64,000 nt of DNA from Symbiodinium natans (GCA_905221605.1 CAJNDS010000769.1:1-64000), one strand, 5' to 3'; numbered from the stretch's first letter, positions 20,501 to 30,178 are shown. Program-made: numbers and translations. The notes: generated by a model not told the origin, from the letters alone.

Positions 20501-21410
20501 GGGAAACCAGTTCTCCCCCCCCAAAAAAAATGTTATAAAGGGCACCACTGAAAAAAAAAAAAAAAGTAAAGCACTGGGCTACAAGCTTCGCTTTGCTGGA
20601 GGGCGAGGGCGGCTTCAGGTGACCCAAGCCGCCCAAGCCCGTGTCCACCTGAAGGAGGGTTTAGGGTTTTGGGTTTAGGGTTTAGGGTTCAGGGTTTAGG
20701 GCTTAGGATTTAGGATTTAGGGTTTAGGGCTTTTGTTTCTTGAACCCCCCCTTTGGGGACAGAAAAATAAATGCACTCACCAAGAATTAAAAGGAACCTT
20801 ATATACACTCACCAAGAATTAAAAGGAACCTTATATACACTCACCAAGAACAGCAATATAAATAAAATAAACCCTGATCCACCTGAAGTTGGACGGGCGT
20901 GCCGGAAGGAGAGGCGCAGTGAGCCTAGGATGCTCAGAAACCCAGGATTTCAGACGCGTAGCTAGCCCCCCTTTTTTTTGTTGGGGGGGGGGGGGGGTTT
21001 GCAAATTAAGGGAACCTAAATCCCCAAAAAACGGGAGTAAGAGTAGTAGGGTAGCACTTTGCATCTGGGGAGCATACCGCTCCTCCGTGTCCTCCTCCCT
21101 GAGGCCGCTGAGACCCGAGAGCTCCTGCGGGCGCGCGACCTGCGCCGACTGCGGCCTGGAGAGCACGTCCTCCAAGGAGGACTCCTGCGCCATGCTTGCG
21201 GGATACGATTTAAAAATGAAAAAATCTTTATTGGGTTTGGGTATTCATAAAAATGATCATTTTGTCTTCCTTATTTGGTTTAAAGTATTCAGAAAGATGT
21301 AAACTGATTTTCAACAATGACCCAGACTCAGTGTTCTCCTCGCTGCTGGAGTCGGGCCGTCGGTTTGCCCAGCGGTCCAGGGAGCCGTTCCCGGAGCCTC
21401 GGGGCGCCAT
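17573..21410 (-). CDS. Voltage-gated-type cation channel with EF-hands, 12 exons
   Basis: Exons, all joining in frame: 21410-21330, 21184-21058, 20961-20873, 20648-20583, 20432-20351, 20252-20109, 19953-19373, 19282-19049, 18931-18491, 18379-18273, 18162-18033, 17876-17573 (about 795 codons). Exon 7 holds S1-S5 with an S4 of regularly spaced arginines (RMFRLARLARAVRLL). Exon 8 holds the pore region and S6; the exon 7-8 join gives FIFAVLGMEL, a conserved channel sequence. Exon 9 holds EF-hands DEDGSGELSMEE and DYDGSGTVGTEE. Exon 11 is a coiled coil. The ATG at 21410 lies in a CpG-rich stretch. A single six-helix domain with EF-hands is typical of protist Ca/Na channels. Exons 3-4 and 12 have the least certain borders; one more exon may lie at 17410-17466. 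Confidence 0.82.
17877..18032 (-). repeat. Channel intron 11: family C introner-like element
   Basis: Intron with donor CGAT|GTGAGGCAGGG and acceptor CTACTTCATGTCAG|GAAG. The ends are inverted copies of each other (GACATGAAGTAGGG versus GATGTGAGGCAGGG). It contains TTGGTGAGTGT, a TA run, six CCCTAAA units (complement) and GGGTGTCCTTTTGGGGGTAC. The same blocks occur at 32415-32557 and 25464-26054. Confidence 0.7.
18163..18272 (-). repeat. Channel intron 10: family B introner-like element
   Basis: GATGCTG occurs at both borders (CCA|GATGCTGGGTCACTG and GCAG|GATGCTGAG). A GA-AG or GC-AG cut keeps the frame, while the nearby GT (GGGTCACT) does not. The 5' part, GTCACTGTTGAA followed by TTTCACATCTTT and AGTACTTAAA, is shared with the introns at 20253 and 21185. 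Confidence 0.75.
18380..18490 (-). repeat. Channel intron 9: family A introner-like element
   Basis: Direct repeat GAGGGC flanks it (GATGAG|GAGGGCGAAAT and CCCCCAG|GAGGGCAAC), and the in-frame join is GA-AG. The inside is family A: GGGTACC near both ends and TTTTCGGAAACCCCC at the 3' end, homologous to the full palindrome at 61477-61594. Confidence 0.75.
18932..19048 (-). other. Channel intron 8, GT-AG
   Basis: CTG|GTTACTAGATGG to CAACCAAG|GTTACAGC. GTTAC is present at both borders, as expected after a target duplication. The join gives MNLVTAIMVEG at the end of S6. Confidence 0.8.
19283..19372 (-). other. Channel intron 7, GT-AG, 90 bp
   Basis: Donor GCG|GTGTCTTAG, acceptor AGTATAG|GTTTTGGGC. 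The join restores the conserved FIFAVLGM across S5, so the borders are well supported. Confidence 0.85.
19954..20108 (-). repeat. Channel intron 6: telomere-like array inside, GA-AG
   Basis: Borders GAAG|GAGTACAC and ACTAAG|GAAAAGC share AAGGA. Only the GA donor gives the frame leading into S1. The intron holds about nine TTTAGGG units (20034-20098) followed by two TACACCTTTTGGG blocks, which resemble the TACACTTTAGGG at its 5' end. Confidence 0.72.
20253..20350 (-). repeat. Channel intron 5: family B introner-like element
   Basis: Donor CTTC|GTCACAGTTGGG, acceptor AACTAG|GAAAGG. The 5' half (GTCACAGTTG, TTTTACATTTATG, GTACTTAAGA) matches the introns at 18163 and 21185. Confidence 0.72.
20433..20582 (-). 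repeat. Channel intron 4 with inverted termini
   Basis: The 5' end CTTGTAGCCCAGTG is the inverse of the 3' end TACTGGGCTACCAAG. Inside are A/T and G/C homopolymer runs and an inverted pair around GGTGCCCT / AGGGGTGCCC. GT-AG splicing keeps the frame. Confidence 0.68.
20649..20872 (-). repeat. Channel intron 3: family C-like blocks plus TTTAGGG
   Basis: It contains three copies of TTCTTGGTGAGTG with TATATAAGGTTCCTTTT between them, then a short TTTAGGG stretch. CTTCAGGTGGA occurs at both exon edges. The exact donor is uncertain (20873 or 20883); only the first keeps the chosen frame. Confidence 0.55.
21185..21329 (-). repeat. Channel intron 1: family B introner-like element, GA-AG
   Basis: GAGTC is duplicated at the borders (ACT|GAGTCTGGGTCATTG and CGCAG|GAGTCCTCC). 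The GA-AG join is in frame; the GT in GGGTCATT would shift it. The 5' half GTCATTGTTGAA, TTTACATCTTT, AATACTTTAAA is family B. Confidence 0.75.
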
Positions 21411-21495
21411 GGCGCCGAACCCCCGGGCGCGCGACGCGCGCGGCGCGCGCGCGCGCGCGCGCGCGCCCGCGCGGGGGAAGGAGCGCTAAGCGAGG
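21411..21495. repeat. CG-alternating tract upstream of the channel start codon
   Basis: Long runs of alternating C and G (21430-21475) directly 5' of the channel ATG. This may be 5' UTR or promoter DNA. No TATA-like signal is seen. Confidence 0.5.
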
Positions 21496-21817
21496 CTAAG
21501 GGCTCAAAGCATGCCAGGCTCGATCCCGACCTTCTGCGGTGGGGGGGGTTCAGGAACTTTTGGCGGGGGCTTCGGGTTTAGGGTTTTAGGGTTTGGGGTT
21601 TAGGATTAGGGTTTAGGATTGAGGGTTTAGGATTTCGGGCTTAGGATTTAGGGTTTCGGGTTTGGGGTTTCGGGCTTGGGGCTTGGGGCTAGGGTGTCTC
21701 GGGCGTCCGCCACATTCATGATTCGCGTTCTCCCCAGCTCGCTTGCCGCATTCCTGCCCAGAAGCCCAATTGTGGTTCCTTTTGGGGGGTATCTAAAACG
21801 TTAATGGTGAGAAAAAT

Positions 21818-21821
21818 GTGG

Positions 21822-21856
<35 letters not shown>
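21818..21856. repeat. (TA)n microsatellite
   Basis: About 15 TA units in the spacer between the channel gene and the next gene. Confidence 0.85.
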
Positions 21857-21858
<2 letters not shown>

Positions 21859-22321
21859 TAAAGGCCACAGCAGCAAGTGCAAAAGGAGTTGCAATTTGGG
21901 GTCGTGGGGGTAAACCCTACTAAGTCGCCACTTGCCACTCCTAGGCGAAAAGTGGAACTTGAGGTATCTGGGTTTAGGGTTTAGGGTCTAGGGTTTAGGG
22001 TTTAGGGTTTAGGGTTGTGCGAGGATTCCCAAGACCTTCCCTTCAATGCAGAGGCCATCGCTCCATTGCAACCCTCCTAACTCAAACCATCGTGTGGACT
22101 GTTGTACTCCACATTGAAGTGCACCTGAAAAAGCGCGTAAAGACTGTAGCTCGGTCAAGCCCCACCCCTAAAACCTAAGCCCTAAGCCCAAACACCCGAA
22201 ACCCTAAACCCTCCCAAACCCTAAACCCTGAACCCTAAACCCCAAACCCCGAACCCCAAAACCCTAAACCCTAAACCCTAAACCCTAAACCCCAGAACCC
22301 CAGAACCCGTTTGTGTGCACG

Positions 22322-25300
22322 GCCCGGGTCCTTCAGCAAGCGGCGCGCTTCTTCGGGTCGCCTCAAACCTCTCTCAGGGCCGAGGGCTTTTCGGCTTTTG
22401 GGTTGAGGGCTTTTAGGGTTTAGGGTTGAGGGCTTTTTGGGGTAGGGTTAGGGTTCAGGGTTGAGGGTTTAGGGTTTAGGGTTTGTTGTTTTTGGGTTTG
22501 GGGTTTGGGGTTCGGGGTTGGGGATTTGGGATTTGGGGTTTGGGGTTTGGGGTTGGGGGTTTGGGGTTTGGGGTTTGGGGTTGGGGATCCACAGTTTAGG
22601 ATAGGGTTGGAGCCGCAAGCCTCCGCCTGAATGTCTTTCTTCCGAGCCGAGGGTCTTTGGGGTTTCGGGGCCCAGGGCTCTAAGAGCCACACGCCCAAAC
22701 CTCCTGGAGCTTTTGAGCTTGCGGGCTTTCGAGCTTACAGCCCCGAAACCCGAAACCCGAATTCCCGAAACCCCGAAACCCTAAACCCTAAACCCTAAAC
22801 CCCTTTAGGGCCTTAAGGCTTCGGCTCGGGCCCCCAGGGGATCCTCGGGAGGGGCACCTCCATAGGCACGCATGGCCTCGTTGTAGCAGAGGGGATTCAT
22901 TGCCAAGCCAAGACCTGCTTCTTGGGGGGCTTAGGGGGCTTGGGGGTTCAGGGTTCAGGGTTTAGGGTTTGGGGTTTGGGGTTTGGGGTTTAGGGTTTGG
23001 GGTTTAGGGTTTGGGGTTTGGGGTTTGGGGTTTGGGGGTTTAGGGTTTGGGGTTTCGGGTTTAGGGTTTAGGGTTTAGGGGATTTTTTGTAGGGAAAATA
23101 CAACTCATGAAGAAAGACATTCAGAGAGGCGGCGGCGGGCAGGGGGAAAGGAAAGGTGAGGCTGGGGGCACCATACACGAAAAGCACCAAACCCGGCAAA
23201 CCCTAAACCCCCCCTAAACTTGGGATGTTCCCCCCGATACGAACAGTCTTGAGTAGGGATAAACGGGGGTACTAAAATCACGACTAAGGACTGCTAGCAC
23301 AAGGGGGAACATCCCAACCCTAAACCCTAAACCCCACACCCCCAAACCCCAAACCCCCAAACCCCAAACCCTAAACCCTAAACCCTAAACCCCAAACCCC
23401 AAACCCTAAACCCTAAGCCCTAAACCCCAAACCCTAAACCCCAAACCCTAATGCCAAGCTTCTGCCTTCAAGCAGAGGGTGCTGCAGGGTTGCCCAGCGC
23501 AGTGCCTCCTGCACAGGCCCTAAACCCTAAACCCTAAACTAAACCCTAAACCCTAAACCCTAGAACCCCGAAACCTTCGGGCTTTTTAGGATGAAGGGTG
23601 TAGGGTTGGGGTTTAGGGTTTAGGGGTTAGGGGTTTGGGGTTTAGGGTTGAGGGTTCGGGGCTCAGGGTTTGGGGTTTAGGGCTTAGGGTCCAAAACCCA
23701 GCTTCGGCTTGAGTGTTTTTTAGGGGTTTGGCAGTTAGCGGTTGGGGTTTGGGGTTTAGGGTTTAGGGTTTAGGGTTTAGGACTTAGGACTTAGGACTTA
23801 GGGTTTAGGGTTTAGGGTTCAGGGTTTAGGGGATTGAGCAGGAGCGGGGGGGGGGGGAGATGAGCTCAGAAGCAGCCCGGAAGCCCTAAACCAAAAAAAC
23901 TTGCCCCAAAGCAAAAAAAAAAAAAACTAACTAACCCTCGACCCCAAGCCCGAAACCCCAAACCCTAAACCTTAATACCCCAAACCCCTAAACCACAAAC
24001 CCTCAAAAACCTGCGGTTTTCAAGTGCCCGGCCCACTCCTCGTGCTGCCCGGACACGTTCAACCTCAGCTGCGCGCTGGCTGAGGCACGACATGTTCAGA
24101 AGAGCTCTCGTTTGTTTGTTTCAGATTCGGGGTTTAGGGTTTAGGGTTTCGGGGTTTAGGTCTAGGGTTTAGGGTTTGGGGGTTTAGGGGTTTAGAGGGT
24201 TAGGGTTTAGGCTTCAGGGTTTGTGAAAAATTGTACCCTGGAGCAACCAAAGCTCCAGCAGACCTTGATCTCAGAACCCCAAACCCTGAAATCCTAAAGC
24301 TCAAAGCCCGAACCCAAAATGGGCCTAACCACCTCGACTAACCCGAAATCTTCAAGCCTTTCGAGCCCGAGCCCTGAGTCCAAAAGCCTAGAATCTCAGA
24401 AACCCCTAACCCCCCCCCCCCCCCCTCCCAACTTCTTTGTGTGAAATTTGAAATTCTTTTCTTTTATGAAATTCTGGTAAAATTGTACCATCTTTTAATA
24501 ATTAATTCCATCATTCTTGCAGAATCAACAATGGGGTTCATCGGTACGGTCGTGTCATTTGGGCCGACTTTCAGCCATGTGGCAACCTGGGCCCACCACT
24601 GCAACACAGCTCGCCTGCCCCTAAACCCTAAACCCTAAACCCTAAACCCTTAACCCTTAAAATCCATGAGTTGACGACATCAGGCACGAACCATGGCTCC
24701 TTGCCCGGCCACAGGCTTCCCAATTTTGCTTTTGGCTGACCCTAAACCCTAAACCCTAAACCCTAAACCCTAAACCCTAAACCCTAAACCCTAAACCCTA
24801 AACCCTAAACCCTAAACTAAACCCTAAACCCTAGTCAGCACAGTTGGCATCACAGGTCTGTGAGGGTCCGCTGAGAAAAGCCCCCGAACCCCCCGAAACC
24901 CCGCAATGCCAAAGCCAGGAGCAAGGTGGCCATCTCGACGGCAACGGCAAGGATTGCGCGGATGCCGCGGCTTTTCATCAACCTCAGGGTTCAGGGTTTT
25001 GGCGGGTTGAGGAGGTTTTGGGCGGAGGGCTACGTGGGTTTTGGGGGTTTATATAAGGGGTTTCAAGGGGTTGAGGGGGTTCAGGTTGTTTAGGGGTTTG
25101 GCGGGGTTGAGTGGATTTAGGAGGTTTAGGGGGTTTAGGGGTTTAGGGGGTTTAGGGGTTTAGGGGGTTTAGGGTGATGAGGGGGTTTAGGGGGTTAGGG
25201 TTTAGGGTTTAGGGCTTAGGTTTTAGGGTTTAGGGTTTAGGGTTCAGGGTTTAGGGTATATGGTGGGCTTTTAGAAGTTTGAGGAGGGCTGAGGGGGTTA

Positions 25301-25953
25301 GAGCTTTGTTTCGTAAAGCTTTCTGGGCTTAGGGTTCAGGGCTTAAGGGCCTTGTTGTATATGGGGGTTTCCGAAGATGGGTGTACCCTTTTTGGGGGAG
25401 TCCCTTTAAGGGATTCAGTTCTATTTGGGCAATGAAAGGGGTACCCGAAATTTGGGAAAGACCCATATGAAACAGGGTTTATACTACTGTTCTTGGTGAG
25501 TGTATATAAAGTTCCTTTTTAATATTGGTGAGTGTGTATACCAAGTGCCCTTTTGGGGGCACAAGATATATATATATATATATATGGTTCAGCTCCTGGG
25601 CCCGCCCCCCCCCCCCCCCCATGGTATCCCCCCCCCCCCAAGTCTACTCTACGGTCCCTAAACCCTAAACCCTAAACCCTAAACCCTAAACCCTAAAACC
25701 TAAACCCTAACCCTAAACCCTAAACCTTAAAAACCTTAAACCCTAACCCTAAAACCAACCCTAAACCCCCCTAACCCCCCAACCACACCACAGGGGGGGG
25801 GGATTCATCTTAGTACCCCATCCGCGGGGCAAACCCTAAACCCTAAACCCTAAAAACCCCTAAACCCCTAAAACCCTAAAACCCTAAACCCCCTAAACCC
25901 TAAAACCCTAAACCAACCCCCAACACACCACAGGGGGGGGGGGGGGGGGGGAT

Positions 25954-25997
<44 letters not shown>

Positions 25998-27868
25998 GCC
26001 GGGGCCGAATCATATATATATATATACCCTAAACCCTAAACCCTACTTCATATCGAAGCTGACAGCTGGGCATCCTAGGGTTGAGGTTTCGGAGACCGGG
26101 AGTCCGACACCTCGAAGACTCCGAGACTCAGAAGAGCGGACTATGTGCATGGGGGTTAGGGTTCAAAGGCCTCCGGGGTTTTTGGAGTTTAGGATTAGGG
26201 TTTCGGGTTTCGGGTTTAGGGCTTACGGTTTAGGGCTTAGGGTTCAGAGAAATAGCATCCCTAAACCCTAAGGCCTAAACCCTAAACCATGACTGGGAAC
26301 GCTTCCCGGGAGCCACGCAGCCCAAAACATCCCGAGCTCTTCCACGTTTTCAAACCCTCAGCCCTGGAACCCCAAACTCTGAACCCCAAACCCTCCACCC
26401 CCCCCACCCCCCCCACCCCCCCCCACCCCCCCTCAACCCTAAACCCTAAACCCTAAACCCTAAGCCCTAAACCCTAAACCCTACAGAAACACCTCCCAGA
26501 AAACCCTGTGACGGCCGTCCGAGGCACTCCAAGATGTCGGATGCTGCTTCCGGCTCTCTCAGCTGCCGGCACCTTGCCAGTTAGGATGTAGGGTTTAGGG
26601 TTTAGGGTTTACGGTTTAGGGTTTAGTGAAGTACAGCTATCTGCGTCTTTGTGAAGTTTGCACCATGGGCAACCCTAACCATAGAACCTCAGCCCTGGAA
26701 CCCTGAACCCTAAACTTAGACCCCAAACCCTAAGCCTAGCCCGTGAACCGCAAACCCTAAACCCTAAACCCTCAACCCTAAACCCTGGAACTTGGGATGT
26801 TGCCCCTCATACTCTCAGTCCTTAATCGGGATTCTAATAGGGGGTACTATACTCCCTATTCAGGACTGTTCGTATAAGGGGGGAACATCCCAACCTCCTG
26901 AACCCTAAACCCTAAAGCCTAAACCCTAAACCCCTTGATCCTAAGATTCGAGTGTCTGAGCGGAGGTTTCCGGGCCTTGATTTCCTTAAGAGACGCAGAC
27001 CAACACGAAGAGCTACAGGGCCTTGAGGGTTTAGGGTTTGGGGGTTTAGGGTTTGAGGTTTTAGGGTCTAGGGTCTAGGGTTTAGGATTTAAGGTTTCGG
27101 GTTAGGGGGCTTGAGAACCTAACAAACACCCTTTAAACCCTTAAGACCTCAAGCCCCCTAAAGTAGACGCGTTGAAACTGTAGGGCTCGAGGCCCTGAAC
27201 CGTGAATGCTGAAAAAACCTGCAAACCTCGAATGCCCGACAATCCCGAAGCCCTAACCCAACACCTAAAGCTCTAAATCCCAAAACGAAACTAAAACCAA
27301 AGCCTCTAAGCCCTAAAACATCACAAAACCCCAAAACCCAAAAGCCCCTATGAAACCCTATAACACTCGACAAAACCCTGTAAAAACCTCACAAAACCCT
27401 ACAATATAAAACCCTGGAAAACCCTTCAAAACCCGAAAAAAATCTTCTAGAAACCTTGTAAAGCCCATACAAAACCCCATAAAGCCCCACAACACCACAT
27501 AAAAACCCCCCAAACTTAAAACACTCTACATCCTGAAGCCCAAGAAGCCGCAAAACCCTGCAGAGCCCTGCAAACCCCCTGAAGCCCGAAAGCTCTGCGG
27601 AGCCCTGAAAGACCCTGTAGAACCCTGGAAAACCTAAACCCTCAACCCCAAACCCTAAACCATAAACCCCGATATCCCTCATCCCTCATCCCTAAACCCT
27701 AAACCCTGAACCCGAAACCCTAAACCCTAAACCCTAAACCCTAAACCCTAAACCCTAAACCCTAAACCCTAAACCCTAAACCTTACTGTAAGCCCTGGCC
27801 TCTTCAAGGCGGCGGAGATGTGGGCCACGTTCAGCGCCTCGGCCACCTCCAGTGCCTTCATTGAAAAG
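22322..27868 (-). CDS. Second PPR-type gene, fragmented into small exons
   Basis: Three exons join cleanly: 23508-23460 (EALRWATLQHPLLEGR), 22914-22858 (LGLAMNPLCYNEAMRAYG) and 22368-about 22322 (LRRPEEARRLLKD). Together they read as a pentatricopeptide repeat, with NEAMRAYGGLRRPEEARRLL across the last join. The first intron uses a GC donor (AGAA|GCTTGG), the second a GT donor. Likely further exons on the same strand are about 27790-27868 (MKALEVAEALNVAHIS), 26495-26580 (REPEAASDILECLG), 24660-24740 (PWFVPDVVNSW), 24522-24619 (VLQWWAQVATWLKV) and one ending at 24015. Introns are mostly CCCTAAA/TTTAGGG DNA. The gene is incomplete and its ends are unknown. Confidence 0.55.
22380..22600 (+). repeat. 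Degenerate telomere-like array
   Basis: TTTAGGG and GGTTTGGGG units. The proline-rich frames on the minus strand (NPKPQTPNPK) are its translation. Confidence 0.85.
23220..23317. mobile_element. MITE-like element, family D
   Basis: TIRs TTGGGATGTTCCCCC and GGGGGAACATCCCAA, with further internal symmetry (GAACAGTCTTGAG / CTAAGGACTGCTAGC). It is 98 bp, with no coding capacity, embedded in CCCTAAA DNA. Confidence 0.8.
24741..24835 (+). repeat. CCCTAAA array
   Basis: About 13 near-perfect units in an intron of the second PPR-type gene. Confidence 0.92.
25363..25462. repeat. Family A palindromic element
   Basis: GGGGGTTTCCGAAGATGGG, TACCCTTTTT, TCCCTTTAAGGGATTC and GGGGTACCCGAAATTTGGG occur in the same order as in the channel intron at 18380 and the copy at 61477. 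Confidence 0.7.
25464..26054. mobile_element. Large family C element with nested palindrome
   Basis: It starts CATATGAAACAGGGTTTA and ends TAAACCCTACTTCATATC, an inverted pair. Just inside the left end are TTCTTGGTGAGTGT and a second GGTGAGTG, as in the family C introns. The core is a palindrome: TA run, GGGCCCGCC, C run, GGTATCCC on the left and GGGATACC, G runs, GGGCCCGCC, TA run on the right, enclosing CCCTAAA units. Confidence 0.65.
26792..26893. mobile_element. MITE-like element, family D
   Basis: TTGGGATGTTGCCCC at the left and GGGGGAACATCCCAA at the right, with CAGTCCTTAAT / CAGGACTG inside. About 102 bp. Confidence 0.78.
27700..27785 (+). repeat. CCCTAAA array
   Basis: About eleven perfect units next to the 27.8-kb exon of the second PPR-type gene. 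Confidence 0.92.
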
Positions 27869-27879
27869 GGGGCGGGGGT

Positions 27880-28385
27880 TTAGGGTTTGGGGTTTAGGGT
27901 TTAGGGTTAGTGTTTAGGGTTTAGGGTTTAGGGCTTAGGGTTTAGGGTTTAGGGTTTAGGGTTTCGGGTTTCGGGTTTCGGGCTTAGGGTTTAGGGTTTA
28001 GGGTTTAGGGTTCGGGTTTCGGGTTTCGGGCTTAGGGTTTAGGGTTTAGGGTTTAGGGTTTCGGGTTTCGGGCTTAGGGTTTAGGCTTTAGGGTTTAGGG
28101 TTTAGGGTTTCGGGTTTCGGGCTTAGGGTTTAGGGTTTAGGGTTTAGGGGTTTGGGTTTAGGGTTTAGGGTTTAGGGTTTAGGGTTTAGGGTTTGGGGTC
28201 TGGGGTTTAGGGTTTAGGGTTTAGGGTTTGGGGTTTAGGGTTTAGGGTTTAGGGTTTAGGGTTTGGGGTTTAGGGTTTAGGGTTTAGGGTTTAGGGTTGA
28301 GGGTTTAGGGTTTAGGGTTTAGGGTGTAGGGTTTAGGGTTTAGGGTTTAGGGTTTAGGGTTTAGGATTTAGGGTTTAGGGTTTGG
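27880..28385 (+). repeat. Long TTTAGGG array with a higher-order pattern
   Basis: About 70 units. In the first half, blocks of three to four TTTAGGG alternate with TTTCGGGTTTCGGGCTTAGGG, giving a longer repeating unit. The second half is mainly perfect TTTAGGG. Confidence 0.9.
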
Positions 28386-29284
28386 CGGGGATGGGGGGTG
28401 AGGGGGGGGATGGGGGGGAGGGTTTCGAGGTTCAGGGGTTTCATGGTTTCAGGGTTGAGGGTTTCAGGTTTAGGGCTTCTACGGCCTTAGGGATTCAGGA
28501 TTTAGGGATTTCAGGGTTTAAGCCTTTAGCATTGAGGGCTTTGTGGTTTTAGGGTTCAAGGCCTGGGGATTTCAGGGTGTTAGGGCTTGGGTTCTAGGGA
28601 TTTGCGCGTGTTATCGTTTAGGTCAACATGAAACCGTAAGCTCCAGGAGCAGGGGGAATCGTGCGTGGGGTTTAGAGCTTCTTTCTTTTACACGTGGGGG
28701 ATTAGCGCCTGCAAGGGGATTCGTCCAAACACTAAACACCCCAAACCCTAAACCCTAAACCCTAAACCCTCAACCCTCAACCCTAAACCCTAAACCCTAA
28801 GCCCTAAACCCTAAACCCCAAACCCTAAACCCGAATTGAACCCTAAACCCCAAACCCTACACCCCAAATCCCAGACCGTGGTTGTTAAAGCTGCAGGGAA
28901 GGCTGACAATCTCACTGCCACCGGACAACCTTAAACCCTCAAAAGGCCCCGAGGCCAGCTCCACAAGGGAGGGGTTCAGGGTTTAGGATGTAGGGTTTAG
29001 GGCTTACGGTTTAGGGTTTAGGGTTTAGGGTTTAGGGTTGGCACTACTCCAAAATTCGGGACACTCCATCATCAAGACCCGGTAAACCCTACACCACAAC
29101 CCCCTGAAGCTATATCCCTCCGCCCTGGTATCTCAAACCCTAAACCCTAAACCCTAAACCCCTCAAGAGCGAAGGAAGGGATTCTGGGGGTGCTGTGGGG
29201 GCCTGGAGCACTTCCTGGCCCGTTGCCAAGGCCATCACCTGCACATGAGGCTTCAAGAGCGCCTTGGGGTTTGGGGGTTTGGGT

Positions 29285-29645
29285 GCAGCATGTCCAAGAA
29301 TTATTCCTGTAGAACCACCTATAGTAAACATGAATAAAAAGAGATGTGAGACGAAGACAAATCTAATTCTAAGGTGTAATAATGGCGGGCTTCCAAGATA
29401 TGTAAAAAGTCAGTTAAAGACTTTTGTACCAGTTGGTGAGGATAGTAAAGCTGTAACTCCTGTAAAATAAGCTCTTGTATCACTTTCTAAACCTACAGTA
29501 TACATATGATGCCCCCAAAAAAACTTCCAAGAAGAGAAATTGATGACGTGGCAAAGATCATTGATTGGTTGCCAAAGATGATGACTTGTAAAATCCCAGA
29601 AATTATTCTGGAAATGATGCCAAATTCAGGAATGATTGATATCGC
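29285..29645 (-). pseudogene. cox1: Nuclear mitochondrial insert: cox1 fragment
   Basis: The minus strand encodes about 120 residues of cytochrome c oxidase subunit [15 protein letters not shown], then [57 protein letters not shown] and FMFTIGGSTGIILG, collinear with COX1 helices in the haem-copper region. GHHMYTV contains the copper-ligand histidines. One base is missing from a frame-keeping reading at a run of seven T (about 29517), and a TGA stands where COX1 has Trp (KVFN-W-L). Both ends stop abruptly, at telomere-like DNA on one side and a GC/GT tract on the other. It is a pseudogene; subunit I acts in mitochondrial respiration. Confidence 0.88.
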
Positions 29646-29852
29646 GTGTGTGATTGTGCGCGTGTGTGCGTGTGTGCGTGTGCGCGCGTCTGCGCGAGTG
29701 CGCGTGTGCGCGCGTGCGCGCGTGGGCGCGCGCGCGCGCGCGCGCGTGCGCGTGTGCGCATGTGCACGTGTGCGCATGTGCACGTGCGCGCGTGTGCGCG
29801 TGTGCGCTTGCGCGCGTGTGCGCGTGTGCGCGTGTGCGCGTGTGCGCGTGAA
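29646..29852. repeat. Alternating purine-pyrimidine GT/GC tract
   Basis: About 205 bp of nearly uninterrupted TGTGCGCG-type alternation, abutting the cox1 fragment. Long open frames in all phases are low-complexity artefacts. Such tracts can adopt Z-DNA. Confidence 0.92.
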
Positions 29853-30035
29853 GGCGGGCAAGAATTGAAACTAGAAGATTGCTTTACCGGGAACTTGGGA
29901 CAACTTGGGACTTCCCACCCAAAACCATCTTCCCAAAAGACCCCAAAGAACTTGGGCTCTTCGTCTCGAAGCTCTACATTGGTATTAATTAGGTGCCTCT
30001 TTCTTTCAAGGAGATGGTGCGGATCTGGCACCACC

Positions 30036-30178
30036 AACGCAAGCAGGGCCTGGTGTCTGAGGCATTATCGCAAGCAATCTCTTCCCGTAGCATGACCTAA
30101 AAGCAGACACGCTGAGACCTGGGACCCAGAATACGTGGACTAGGCCGGGTTGCAGACCTCACTCCCCTTGCACCAGCA
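30036..30178 (+). repeat. Direct repeat, copy 1 (~143 bp)
   Basis: Starts AACGCAAGCAGGGCCTGGTG and ends CCCCTTGCACCAGCA. It is over 90 percent alike to 30715-30859 by eye. It could be a terminal repeat of a short element or a plain duplication. Confidence 0.8.

Noticed and set aside
27880-28385. CRISPR-like array
   Set aside because: Repeats are 7 bp with no unique spacers, and the host is eukaryotic.
29493-30095. Overlapping frames of 120-150 residues rich in Ala/Arg/Cys/Val or His/Thr
   Set aside because: All cross the alternating GC/GT tract and owe their openness to it; only the cox1 part is meaningful.
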